Notes under the pieces: model-generated
Told to the model about the DNA's origin: nothing
The model's database searches: none
The model's input: only the letters and a program-made list of their open reading frames with translations
Position numbers and translations under genes: made by a program
Assembly (NCBI GenBank): GCA_037890055.1
Contig: JBBKBD010000003.1
Source: Mediannikoviicoccus sp037890055
GTDB lineage: Bacteria; Bacillota; Clostridia; Tissierellales; Peptoniphilaceae
Direction: 5' to 3' (one strand)
DNA length: 64,000 nt
Shown here: positions 8,275 through 16,516 of the stretch, one piece after another
How positions within the stretch are numbered: position 1 is the stretch's first letter
Layout of the letters: each line of letters begins with the position of its first letter

Positions 8275-9780
8275 TTATCTACCTCCTCTCATCTTGTCCA
8301 ATATGAGAATTTTATTACTTTCACTCATATTCAAAACACTTTCTATTTTTCCATCTCCCATTACCCAGAGCTTACTCACTGTGTTCGCTAAAAACTCAAA
8401 ATCATGACTTATCACCAAAACTGTTGTTCCATTTTTTAATTGTTCTTCAATTAATTTTGCCACTGAAAGCATTGAGTCTTTATCACAACCTGATGTTGGT
8501 TCATCATAGATAAAAACTTTTGCCTGTTTCATCATTCCACAAGCTATTGTGAGTCTTTGTTTTTCTCCTCTTGATAAAGCAAACGGATGCTTATCAATGT
8601 ATTTATCTAAGCCAAGTACATTCAAAATAGACTTTGCCTTTTGAGTATTTTCTTTTTTATCTTTACTTGAAATACCAAGCAGCATTTCATCAAGTACACT
8701 TTCCGAAAACAACTGATAGTCTGAATCTTGAAAGACAAAATATGACATATCCATTAAATCTTTATGATTAAGCGAATTATCTTTCCCCGTCCATATCTTC
8801 CCCTCTTTTATCTTCTCAAGTCCTGAAATCACTCTTGCAAAGGTAGTTTTTCCGGTACCATTTAAGCCGATAAGACCAATGGCTATTCCGCACTCCATAT
8901 TGAAATCAAGATGATTTAAGATGTATTGATTTTGCTTATTTCCAACCTTAGTTGCACTTGGGTAACAAAATTTCAAGCCTTTCCCACTGATACTTTCATC
9001 ATTTAATTGATATAAATCTTTCTTCTCACTTATCCTGTATTCTTTTAATTCAAGAGTTCTTAGTCCATTATCATCCCAAAACTTCCCTTCAAGATGGATA
9101 ACTTCTTCCCGACTCAAGTCCTGTGCAATCTCTCCATCTTTAACCAAAAGAAAACGGTCAAATAAAGATTTTACATAGTACAAACGATGTTCAATTAGAA
9201 CAACAGTTGTTCCCTTTTTCTTTAATTTTTCCAAAATTAAAAATAGGTCAAATGTTGCTTTCATATCCAAATTTGCTGAAGGCTCATCTAAAATTAAAAC
9301 TTTCGGATTCATTGCATAGATGCTTGCAATAGCTATCTTTTGTTTCTGCCCGCTTGATAATTCAAAAACAGATTTTCCTTTCAGTTCCTCAATATCCAGC
9401 TCTGCATATACTTCTTCTACTCTCTGTTTGATTTCATATCTTGATTTGCAGATAGTTTGAAGCCCAAAAGCTATTTCTTCATCTGTCGTTGTCGTGAAAA
9501 ATTGACTTCTTGGATCTTGAAATACAGTACCTACAATACGCCCTATTTCATGAAGCGATAATTTGCTTATATCTTTTCCGGACGCAAAGGCTTCCCCTTT
9601 CATTTTGCCTTTGTAATAATGTGGAATAAGACCATTCATCACACTTCCAAGAGTACTTTTACCACTTCCACTTTTCCCTGAAATTAAAACAAATTCACCT
9701 TTTCTAATTTCAAGATTGACATTTTTTAAAGCAGTTCGTCCATCTTCCCATTCATAATAAACATTTTTTAGCAAAATCAT
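8275..9780 (-). CDS. ECF transporter ATPase with two fused ABC domains, 501 aa
   Basis: There are two ABC domains in one chain. The first has Walker A SGKSGSGKSTLG (about residue 35), signature LSSGQKQKIAIA and Walker B KVLILDEPSANLD. The second has GLNGTGKTTFARVISG (about residue 305), LSRGEKQRLTIACG and KVFIYDEPTSGCD. This replaces the separate EcfA1 and EcfA2 of the chromosomal system and powers the S and T components. Coordinates overlap or abut the neighbours by a few bases, indicating one operon with the two ABC permease-ATPases upstream. Confidence 0.88.
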   Translation of the reverse strand: MILLKNVYYEWEDGRTALKNVNLEIRKGEFVLISGKSGSGKSTLGSVMNGLIPHYYKGKMKGEAFASGKDISKLSLHEIGRIVGTVFQDPRSQFFTTTTDEEIAFGLQTICKSRYEIKQRVEEVYAELDIEELKGKSVFELSSGQKQKIAIASIYAMNPKVLILDEPSANLDMKATFDLFLILEKLKKKGTTVVLIEHRLYYVKSLFDRFLLVKDGEIAQDLSREEVIHLEGKFWDDNGLRTLELKEYRISEKKDLYQLNDESISGKGLKFCYPSATKVGNKQNQYILNHLDFNMECGIAIGLIGLNGTGKTTFARVISGLEKIKEGKIWTGKDNSLNHKDLMDMSYFVFQDSDYQLFSESVLDEMLLGISSKDKKENTQKAKSILNVLGLDKYIDKHPFALSRGEKQRLTIACGMMKQAKVFIYDEPTSGCDKDSMLSVAKLIEEQLKNGTTVLVISHDFEFLANTVSKLWVMGDGKIESVLNMSESNKILILDKMRGGR

Positions 9781-9782
9781 GG

Positions 9783-11492
9783 TTATACCTCATACTGAGC
9801 TTTCCATAATTTTGTGTAGTAACCATTTTTTGCAAGAAGTTCACCATGCTTTCCTTTTTCAAGTAAATTTCCTTTTTGAAATACGAGAATTTGGTCAGCT
9901 TTTTGAATTGTTTTTAAATGATGAGCCACTACAAGTACAGTTCTATTCTTTGCAAGTTCTGTAATAGCATCCTGTATCAAAGATTCATTTACAGGATCAA
10001 CATTACTTGTCATTTCATCAAGAATTAAAATCGGTGCATCTTTTAGAAAAGCTCTTGCAATAGATATTCTTTGTCTTTGTCCACCTGATAAAATTCCTCC
10101 ATTTTCGCCAATATCAGTTTCATAACCTTTTGGTAAACTCATAATGAAATCATGTATTCTTGCTTTCTTTGCAGCTTCAATGATTTCCTCTTTTGTAGCT
10201 CCTTTTTTACCTACTCTGATATTTTCTTCAATCGTGTTATCAAACAATTGAACATTCTGCATGACAATGCTAATACGGTCTAAAAGCTCATCATAAGGAA
10301 TATCCCTTATATCAATTCCTCCGAGTGTAATTTTTCCTTTATGCACATCATAAAATCTTAGAAGTAAGTTGGTTATAGTGGTCTTTCCACTACCTGATTC
10401 TCCAACTAAGGCTGTCATTGTTTTTTCAGCAATAGAAAAGCTCAATTTTTCCATTTTAAATTCATCTTTTTCATAGGAAAATCCAATGTTATCAAAAGCT
10501 ATATCATTATCTTTCGGAACAATTCCATTCACTTTATCCGGGATTACATCTGCATATAAAATTCTTGAAAGTCTTTCGTAACTATCTACCGCCGAAACAT
10601 AGTTCATATAGTGTTGTTCCATAGAAGCGAACGGCTTATAAAACTCTTTTGAAATTACCGCAAAGATAATAAAATTAAGCACATCGAGATTTCCCTTTAT
10701 AACAAGTATTGCTCCTGCAATTAAAAGAACTAAATATCCAATATCCAGTAAAAAACCAAATATAGATAACTGTTTTGCCTTGAATCTTGAAGCTGCTTTA
10801 CTTGTTTCTCCGAACTTTTTCGTTTTGTTCATAAGCTCATTATCTAAGATCTTATTGTTTGAAAAACTCTTTAGTACAGGTATTCCTCTAACATATTCAA
10901 CAAATAAGCTAACCATATCAAGAAGTGCTGAGTTGTTCTGATTTTCTATTTTTTCAGATTGCTTAATTGTCAGATATAGAAAGATAAGTGCAATCGGAAC
11001 AGATACAGCCATAATAATAGCAAGTTTGAAATCAATACTTGCAAGACCAACAAATACGACTGCACCTATCAAAAAATCACCAAACATTCTTGACCACATG
11101 TGTCCTACAACAAGGGACATATTATCAACATCTTTGTGTAAAATTGTATTGATCTCGCCCAGTCTTTCGTTGGTATAAAATCCTAAGCTGAATTTTTTTA
11201 ATTTGATAATCATGCGTTCTCTGATTTGCTGAACAATATCAAAACCTGCACTATGCTTTTTCATATCTGCAACCATATTACAAATACCTTTGAACACTAC
11301 AAGTAATCCAATCGCAATAAAATATTTATATAGACTTGCTAAGCTCGTTCCATCGAATATTTGGAACAGTATAGAAAATACGATCACAATCATAGCTATG
11401 GAGCTTAGTCCATAAAGGGCAAAGAATACACTCGATATAATCAAATCTCTCTTGCCAGTTTTTGTAAGTAGTTTTAACATTTCTCTAAACAT
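9783..11492 (-). CDS. ABC permease-ATPase, second half of a heterodimer, 569 aa
   Basis: An exporter-fold half transporter: a six-helix membrane domain (about 1-310) and an ABC domain with Walker A GESGSGKTTITN, signature LSGGQRQRISIARAF and Walker B ILILDEMTSNVD. The usual catalytic glutamate after Walker B is present (DEM), as is the H-loop (VVAHHL). It overlaps the partner gene by 8 bp, and the two almost surely form a heterodimer. The fold is shared by drug exporters (TetAB-like) and by siderophore importers such as YbtPQ and IrtAB. The co-transcribed ECF genes favour an uptake role, but that is inference. Confidence 0.85.
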   Translation of the reverse strand: MFREMLKLLTKTGKRDLIISSVFFALYGLSSIAMIVIVFSILFQIFDGTSLASLYKYFIAIGLLVVFKGICNMVADMKKHSAGFDIVQQIRERMIIKLKKFSLGFYTNERLGEINTILHKDVDNMSLVVGHMWSRMFGDFLIGAVVFVGLASIDFKLAIIMAVSVPIALIFLYLTIKQSEKIENQNNSALLDMVSLFVEYVRGIPVLKSFSNNKILDNELMNKTKKFGETSKAASRFKAKQLSIFGFLLDIGYLVLLIAGAILVIKGNLDVLNFIIFAVISKEFYKPFASMEQHYMNYVSAVDSYERLSRILYADVIPDKVNGIVPKDNDIAFDNIGFSYEKDEFKMEKLSFSIAEKTMTALVGESGSGKTTITNLLLRFYDVHKGKITLGGIDIRDIPYDELLDRISIVMQNVQLFDNTIEENIRVGKKGATKEEIIEAAKKARIHDFIMSLPKGYETDIGENGGILSGGQRQRISIARAFLKDAPILILDEMTSNVDPVNESLIQDAITELAKNRTVLVVAHHLKTIQKADQILVFQKGNLLEKGKHGELLAKNGYYTKLWKAQYEV

Positions 11493-13224
11493 TTTCTGTT
11501 ACCACCTCTTTCAAATTCCATCTATCTACCTTGTTCTGTGCTTCAACCATATCCTTATAAAAATCACATCTTTTCATCAGCTCTTCATGGCTTCCTGCAT
11601 CAAGAACAACACCCTTATCCATAACAATAATTTGGTCTGAATCTCTAATCGTATTTAGATGATGAGCAATTGTAATGATGGTTTTATCCTTGCTTAAATC
11701 GTCAATTGCTTCGCCGATAAGTCTTTCATTTTCACTATCAACAGCCGCCATTGCTTCATCTAATATTAAAATCGGTGCATTTTTCAGTATCATTCTTGCT
11801 ATAGAGATTCTTTGTTTTTCTCCACCGGATAACTTAACTCCCATTTCACCTACTCGTGTTTCATATCCATTTGGCAATGCTGAAATAAAATCATGGCATC
11901 TTGCTTTTTTAGCAGCTTCTATGACTTCTTCTTTTGTTGCATTTAGTTTTCCAATTGCTATATTTTCAAAAATACTTAAGTCAAAAAGGATAACTTCTTG
12001 TTGCACACTACCAATCAGCATTGAGATATTTTCTTGACTATATTCTTTTATATCTTTTCCATTTATCAGTATTTGTCCTTCATCTGCATCCCAAAATCCC
12101 ATAAGCAAATTAGATACCGTACTCTTTCCACAACCGCTTGCTCCTACAAAGGCGTTCAAACTATTTTTCTTAAAATTCAAATTGATATTTTTAAGCTCAA
12201 AGCTATCTTTTCCGTATGCAAAATTCACATCTTTAAATTCTATGTTTCCAAATTCTAAACCTTGTTCTGTCTTTTTGTTTGGAAGTGGAACTGTTAATAC
12301 TTTCCCTATCGCCTTTAACGCTTCCTTAAACACAATAGAAAAATGTTGCAATGTAGCTGTCTTACTTATAGAAGCAGTAAAAGCAGACGATAAAATAATG
12401 GCAAGGATAAAATTAGGCGTTGTAATATTTCCATGATAAAGAAATATGCTTCCCAAAATCATGACAATAACCACTCCAATTTCCATAAATATGTCAATGA
12501 GTCCCATTGGAATTGTAACCATCCCCATGCTCTTTTTAACCCAGTAAATATATTCTCTTGCCGTTTTTAATGTTCTTTCACTAATTTCCTCTTCTTTAGC
12601 AAAAGCCTTAATCACAGAAATATTTTTTACATATTCCATTAGCTCTTCTCTCATTCTGTTTTCATGATTGAAGTAAATCGCAAAGTTTTTATCCATTGTT
12701 TTCTGTGAAAGAACTTTTACCAAATACATGAGTGGAACTCCGGCAATCATCCCAAGAGCAAGACGCCAATCCACAAAAATCATAGCTACAAAAATAATGG
12801 TAGGCAGAAGTGTAACTGCCATTATTTCAGGAAGACCATGGGCAAGGTATACTTCCACTTGCTCTACATCATGTTGAACAATGTTGGTAAGCTCTCCTGT
12901 ATTATGTTCTTTAAAGAATCCCAAACTTAGTTTTTTCAGATGACCGATAATATCTAACCTAAGTTCTGTTAATTTTTCGTATGCTTTCTCATGGGCAACC
13001 TTTGTTGCAAAATAATAAAACACTCCTTTTAATACAAACGATATAAAGATTCCCAAGAATATATACTTTAAATTACCTTCGTTAATATTGTTTGTGATTA
13101 AAGAACTAATCAAATATACAAGTAAGATTTGTGGTATCAAATCAAATACTATTTTTAAAGCAAGAAGTGAATTGGATAAACTATTTTTCCCAATCACTTT
13201 TTTCCTTAATTCTTTTTCCGGCAT
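11485..13224 (-). CDS. ABC permease-ATPase, first half of a heterodimer, 579 aa
   Basis: Exporter-fold protein with six predicted membrane helices (about 20-310) and an ABC domain: Walker A GASGCGKSTVSN, signature LSGGEKQRISIARMI, Walker B ILILDEAMAAVD, H-loop IAHHL. It is the first gene of the operon that runs down to the ECF S component. The ATG at 13224 has AAAGGAGAG 8 nt before it; a TTG six codons upstream falls within the RBS. A near-perfect palindrome at 13251-13274, just upstream, is a candidate TetR operator. Confidence 0.85.
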   Translation of the reverse strand: MPEKELRKKVIGKNSLSNSLLALKIVFDLIPQILLVYLISSLITNNINEGNLKYIFLGIFISFVLKGVFYYFATKVAHEKAYEKLTELRLDIIGHLKKLSLGFFKEHNTGELTNIVQHDVEQVEVYLAHGLPEIMAVTLLPTIIFVAMIFVDWRLALGMIAGVPLMYLVKVLSQKTMDKNFAIYFNHENRMREELMEYVKNISVIKAFAKEEEISERTLKTAREYIYWVKKSMGMVTIPMGLIDIFMEIGVVIVMILGSIFLYHGNITTPNFILAIILSSAFTASISKTATLQHFSIVFKEALKAIGKVLTVPLPNKKTEQGLEFGNIEFKDVNFAYGKDSFELKNINLNFKKNSLNAFVGASGCGKSTVSNLLMGFWDADEGQILINGKDIKEYSQENISMLIGSVQQEVILFDLSIFENIAIGKLNATKEEVIEAAKKARCHDFISALPNGYETRVGEMGVKLSGGEKQRISIARMILKNAPILILDEAMAAVDSENERLIGEAIDDLSKDKTIITIAHHLNTIRDSDQIIVMDKGVVLDAGSHEELMKRCDFYKDMVEAQNKVDRWNLKEVVTENV

Positions 13225-13250
13225 GAACAACTCTCCTTTCAAAATTGAAT

Positions 13251-13274
13251 AATATTGAATTTTAATTCAGTATT
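13251..13274. promoter_or_regulatory. Palindromic operator candidate before the ABC/ECF operon
   Basis: A 24-bp near-palindrome with left arm AATATTGAAT and right arm ATTCAGTATT, 27 bp before the operon's first start codon. The same arm sequences recur upstream of the tetR gene (14527-14536 and 14559-14568), which points to the TetR protein as the binder. Confidence 0.55.
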
Positions 13275-13287
13275 AAGGTTTAAAGTA

Positions 13288-13312
13288 AGACTTTGCTGAT
13301 TACGCAAAGTCT
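13288..13312 (-). terminator. Hairpin between the ClbS-like gene and the ABC operon
   Basis: AGACTTTG and CAAAGTCT form a perfect 8-bp stem with a 9-nt loop. Only a short T-rich run (TTACTTT) follows on the minus strand, so it may be a weak terminator or part of the operon's control region. Confidence 0.45.
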
Positions 13313-13364
13313 ATTTTATCCGATCACTATATTTTTTTAAATTACTGTATCAGCAAATCAAAAA

Positions 13365-13883
13365 TTATAGCACAATCTTTTTCCATTTTCTAATCTTAGT
13401 TCTAAACGTTCCAAAAGGGGCAACCGTATTAACATGAATAAACTTATAAACTTCCCATGTCGCTGTTTTAGTAGCTTCATCAGCCCATTTTCTCATATGC
13501 GGTTGAAATAATTCTTCTTCACTTAGTGTATCAATCATTGTATAGATAGATATAATATTTTCTTTCAATCGTTTCTTTAATTCTTCTATCGATAAATGAG
13601 CATAAGTATCGGTAAACCACTGATATAATTCTCCAAGTTGATTCCATTTAAACATATCCGACGGTGTCTTTACTTCAAAACCGTTTTTCTCATCTTTTTC
13701 CCATTTCAAAACTAATGTTGTCCATCCGAGTTGATAAGCAAGATTTTCTGCTGGTGTTCTGTCAACTTCAGGGACTCTCTTATCTTTGAGAGATTCAGGA
13801 ATAATATCAAATTCAGAAATATACTTTTCAAAACTTTTATTTATCTCAGATTTCAGTTCTTCTTTATCTTTATATATCTTCAA
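13365..13883 (-). CDS. ClbS/DfsB-family four-helix bundle protein, 172 aa
   Basis: The sequence has the DfsB/ClbS pattern: KEELKSEINKSFEKYISEFD at the start, RTPAENLAYQLGWTTLVLKWE in the middle, and a C-terminal TATWEVYKFIHVNTVAPFGTFRTKIRKW. ClbS itself hydrolyses the cyclopropane of colibactin and protects the producer; most relatives are uncharacterised, so only the fold is claimed. The start is TTG at 13883 with GGAGG 7 nt upstream. It lies between the tetR gene and the transport operon in the same orientation and may protect against or modify the transported compound. Confidence 0.72.
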   Translation of the reverse strand: MKIYKDKEELKSEINKSFEKYISEFDIIPESLKDKRVPEVDRTPAENLAYQLGWTTLVLKWEKDEKNGFEVKTPSDMFKWNQLGELYQWFTDTYAHLSIEELKKRLKENIISIYTMIDTLSEEELFQPHMRKWADEATKTATWEVYKFIHVNTVAPFGTFRTKIRKWKKIVL

Positions 13884-13933
13884 AATATCTCCTCCAAAAA
13901 TTTAAATTTATCGCATTTAAATATCAAATCAAC

Positions 13934-14506
13934 TTACAATGATTCCACTCCCTTGTAATAACACTTTGCAATAAGTTTTAGCATATCTTTTGCCCACTTT
14001 TCACTTTGATAATGCCTTGCTATTTCAAGAAGTCCCTCTGTAAAGTTACTGGCTAAAATATGGGCAAGCATTGGATCATATTCCTGTTTCGATTGTCTTT
14101 TTAAACTTACTTCAATATGAACCTGCATTTGCGATATAAGTTTTTGTTTTGCTTCTGTATGCTTTGTACCTGAGCTTTTATCCATTAAAATAATTAACTT
14201 CTTACGATCTTTTAAAAGTTCATGAATATAATTTTCTCCAACTTCATCAAACCTTTCAGAAGCAGAACCTTTTTCCAAAGATTCTTCCTCATTAAAAGCT
14301 GACTCGAAGTTTATATAAACAGAACTTACTACTGCATCAAACAAAACTGCCTTATTTTTGAAATAGGTATAAATTAGTGCCACAGGAATATCTGCTTCTT
14401 TTGCAATTTCTGTTAATTTGGCACCTCTATAATCCTTTTTATAAAATACTTTTTCTGCTGCTTCGAGTATTCTATTTCTAACTTCTTCTTTTAATACTTG
14501 TGCCAT
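13934..14506 (-). CDS. TetR/AcrR-family repressor, 190 aa
   Basis: The N-terminal helix-turn-helix (RILEAAEKVFYKKDYRGAKL, EIAKEADIPVALIYTYFKNK) is typical of TetR repressors; the C-terminal half is a ligand-binding helical domain. It heads the cargo block, 50 bp before the ClbS-like gene. Inverted arms AATACTGAAT and ATTCAATATT (14527-14568) precede its start, and the same arms occur before the ABC operon, suggesting autoregulation and control of the transporters. AAGAGGTG lies before the ATG. Confidence 0.85.
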   Translation of the reverse strand: MAQVLKEEVRNRILEAAEKVFYKKDYRGAKLTEIAKEADIPVALIYTYFKNKAVLFDAVVSSVYINFESAFNEEESLEKGSASERFDEVGENYIHELLKDRKKLIILMDKSSGTKHTEAKQKLISQMQVHIEVSLKRQSKQEYDPMLAHILASNFTEGLLEIARHYQSEKWAKDMLKLIAKCYYKGVESL

Positions 14507-14526
14507 AGCACACCTCTTTCTATTCC

Positions 14527-14568
14527 AATACTGAATCTACATTTAATAATAAATTAAAATTCAATATT
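14527..14568. promoter_or_regulatory. Operator half-sites before tetR
   Basis: AATACTGAAT (14527-14536) and its inverse ATTCAATATT (14559-14568) are spaced about three helical turns centre to centre. They match the two arms of the palindrome at 13251-13274. Confidence 0.45.
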
Positions 14569-14581
14569 TGTCAAGATAGAT

Positions 14582-16420
14582 TTAAATATTTGTTTTTATA
14601 TACTCACTCACCGGTATCCCCACTCTTTTCAAAACCTTTATTTTCTCCTGTTTCTTCTGTTCTCTTCTTGCCTTATATTTATCTTCATACTCTTTCTGTT
14701 TTCCACTCGCTTTACGCTTTAGGTAATTTTGATGTAGCTTGTCTTTTCTTTCTTCGATTTTTCTTTCTTCTTCCTCAAGTTTTTGTTTTTTTTCTTCGCT
14801 TAACTCCGCCTGTGGTAGTTCGTAATTACCTATGAAATTAAAGTAAATTTCTATCTTTTGCTTTGATGTCTGACTTCCTTTTCTATCTCTTTCATGTACG
14901 ATAATCTTTTCTACAAACTCATTTATCATTGTAGTTGTAAGTTCATCAAAGTTTTCATAACGACTGATAAGAGATATAAATTTTCTTGCTCTGTCTGTTT
15001 CTTTTTCATATCTTGATACCTGCTGCTCTAAATCTTTGATCTCTTTGCTTAAAGTTATCTGCTCTGTTTCATATTGATTGTTTAGTATCTCATATCTGCT
15101 ATTTGGTATTTTGTTAAGGATCATATCTTCGTAAATTCTGCACATAAGTCGTTCGAGTTCCCTAAGTCTGTTTTGGCTTTCCGTTAATCTTACCTTTTTC
15201 TTTTCTATCTCTATTTTTTCTTTTTCTTCCATTTCATTTTGAATGGAACAGATAAAGGCTTCATTATCTTCATCAAGGTATTTTTTAATATCTTTTAGTG
15301 TGTCTTGTATTAAATTTAAGACTACTTCCGCTTTTATTCTGTGTGCTGATGGACAAAGCATGCCACAAGGTGTTTTAGTATAGGCACTGCAAGTGTAATA
15401 GGGTATATTTTTGTAATTGCTTGTTCTATGAACATACATTTTACTTCCACAATCTGCACAATACATCAGTCCTGTGAGTGGGTGATATTCTCCCCAACCG
15501 TCAGGATACCTTTTTACATTTCCTCTTATCCTTTGCACATTGTCAAAGGTTTCTTGATCTATAATTGGCTCGTGTGTATTTTCAAAAATAAGCCAGTTAT
15601 CCTCGGATACATATTTGCTTTTCTTGTCCTTGAAGTGTTTTCTTGTTTTGAAATTGACTGTATGTCCCAAGTATTCCTGTTTCTTTAAAATGCTTGCTAT
15701 GGTTGAGCTGCACCAACGATAGGGATGTTCAAAGTTTTTGCTTTGATATAGTCCATAGCCTAATTTCTGTTGATGATAGGCTGGTATATCTACTTTTTCA
15801 CTCTCCAATATCTTTGCTATTCGATACGGACCATTTCCTTGCATGGTCAGGTTAAATATTCGCCTTACTATCTCTGCTGCTTTTTCATCTACTATCCACT
15901 TGTTTTTATCTTTTTCATCTTTGATATAGCCATAAGGCGGTGTACTTGCAGTATGTTTCCCACTTTCGCCTTTTGACCTGAAAGTCGATTGGATTTTTCT
16001 TGATGTATCTCTTGCATACCATTCGTTCATGATATTTCTAAAAGGGGTAAAATCATCTTCTCTGTAAAAACTATCTACATTGTCATTGATAGCGATTAGT
16101 CTTACGCCCTTTTGTCTTAGTATCTCCATACATTGACCGACTTTGAGATAATCTCTGCCAAGTCTGCTCATATCTTTTACAATGATACAACCAATATTTC
16201 CTTGATTGACTCCGTTCATCATTGCCATAAATCCCGGTCTGTCAAACTGCGTTCCACTGATTCCATCATCTGTAAAGTGAATGATGTTTGACAAATTATT
16301 TTTGCTTGCGTATTCTTCCAATATTTTTTTCTGATTGATGATAGAGTTACTCTCTCCTTGCAGTTCATCATCACGACTTAATCTCTCATAGAGTGCTGTT
16401 ATCTTTTCAAAATTCCTCAT
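14582..16420 (-). CDS. tnpX: TnpX-type large serine recombinase, 612 aa
   Basis: The N-terminal catalytic domain has LYERLSRDDE with the nucleophilic serine at about residue 16, then DDGISGTQFDRPGFMAMM and VKDMSRLGRDYL. The recombinase domain follows (about 160-280), then a zinc-ribbon-like segment (YCADCGSKMYVH, CSAY, CGMLCPS) and a long coiled coil (about 370-470). This is the architecture of TnpX/TndX resolvases, which excise the element as a circle and insert it at GA dinucleotides. It lies at the right end of the element, with GGGGG before the ATG. Upstream hairpin 16456-16511 and the -10 box 16507-16512 suggest that it is silent when integrated and expressed from the circle. Confidence 0.92.
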   Translation of the reverse strand: MRNFEKITALYERLSRDDELQGESNSIINQKKILEEYASKNNLSNIIHFTDDGISGTQFDRPGFMAMMNGVNQGNIGCIIVKDMSRLGRDYLKVGQCMEILRQKGVRLIAINDNVDSFYREDDFTPFRNIMNEWYARDTSRKIQSTFRSKGESGKHTASTPPYGYIKDEKDKNKWIVDEKAAEIVRRIFNLTMQGNGPYRIAKILESEKVDIPAYHQQKLGYGLYQSKNFEHPYRWCSSTIASILKKQEYLGHTVNFKTRKHFKDKKSKYVSEDNWLIFENTHEPIIDQETFDNVQRIRGNVKRYPDGWGEYHPLTGLMYCADCGSKMYVHRTSNYKNIPYYTCSAYTKTPCGMLCPSAHRIKAEVVLNLIQDTLKDIKKYLDEDNEAFICSIQNEMEEKEKIEIEKKKVRLTESQNRLRELERLMCRIYEDMILNKIPNSRYEILNNQYETEQITLSKEIKDLEQQVSRYEKETDRARKFISLISRYENFDELTTTMINEFVEKIIVHERDRKGSQTSKQKIEIYFNFIGNYELPQAELSEEKKQKLEEEERKIEERKDKLHQNYLKRKASGKQKEYEDKYKARREQKKQEKIKVLKRVGIPVSEYIKTNI

Positions 16421-16448
16421 TTTTACCCCCTTTCTCTTAATTTTTCAA

Positions 16449-16511
16449 TAAAAAAAGAATTAAGAAGTACATATTTCACTAAAATAGTGATTAAGTGTTC
16501 TCCTTAATTCT
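16449..16511 (-). terminator. Terminator hairpin in the tnpX leader
   Basis: On the minus strand, AGAATTAAG pairs with CTTAATTCT, enclosing TCACTA/TAGTGA, and seven Ts follow. It overlaps the half-promoter TAGAAT and would stop read-through from virD4 into tnpX; it may also damp expression from the circle. Confidence 0.6.
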
Positions 16512-16512
16512 A
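16507..16512 (-). promoter_or_regulatory. Inward-facing -10 box at the right element end
   Basis: TAGAAT on the minus strand, 4 nt inside the right junction. The sequence 17 nt upstream in virD4 (ATATAA) is a poor -35, but circularisation would place TTGACA there. Confidence 0.65.
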
Positions 16513-16516
16513 TTAC

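Noticed and set aside
9783..13224. TetAB(60)-like drug-resistance exporter pair
   Set aside because: The fold fits, but nothing in the sequence shows a drug substrate, and the co-transcribed ECF genes point as well to uptake. Left as an unassigned heterodimer.
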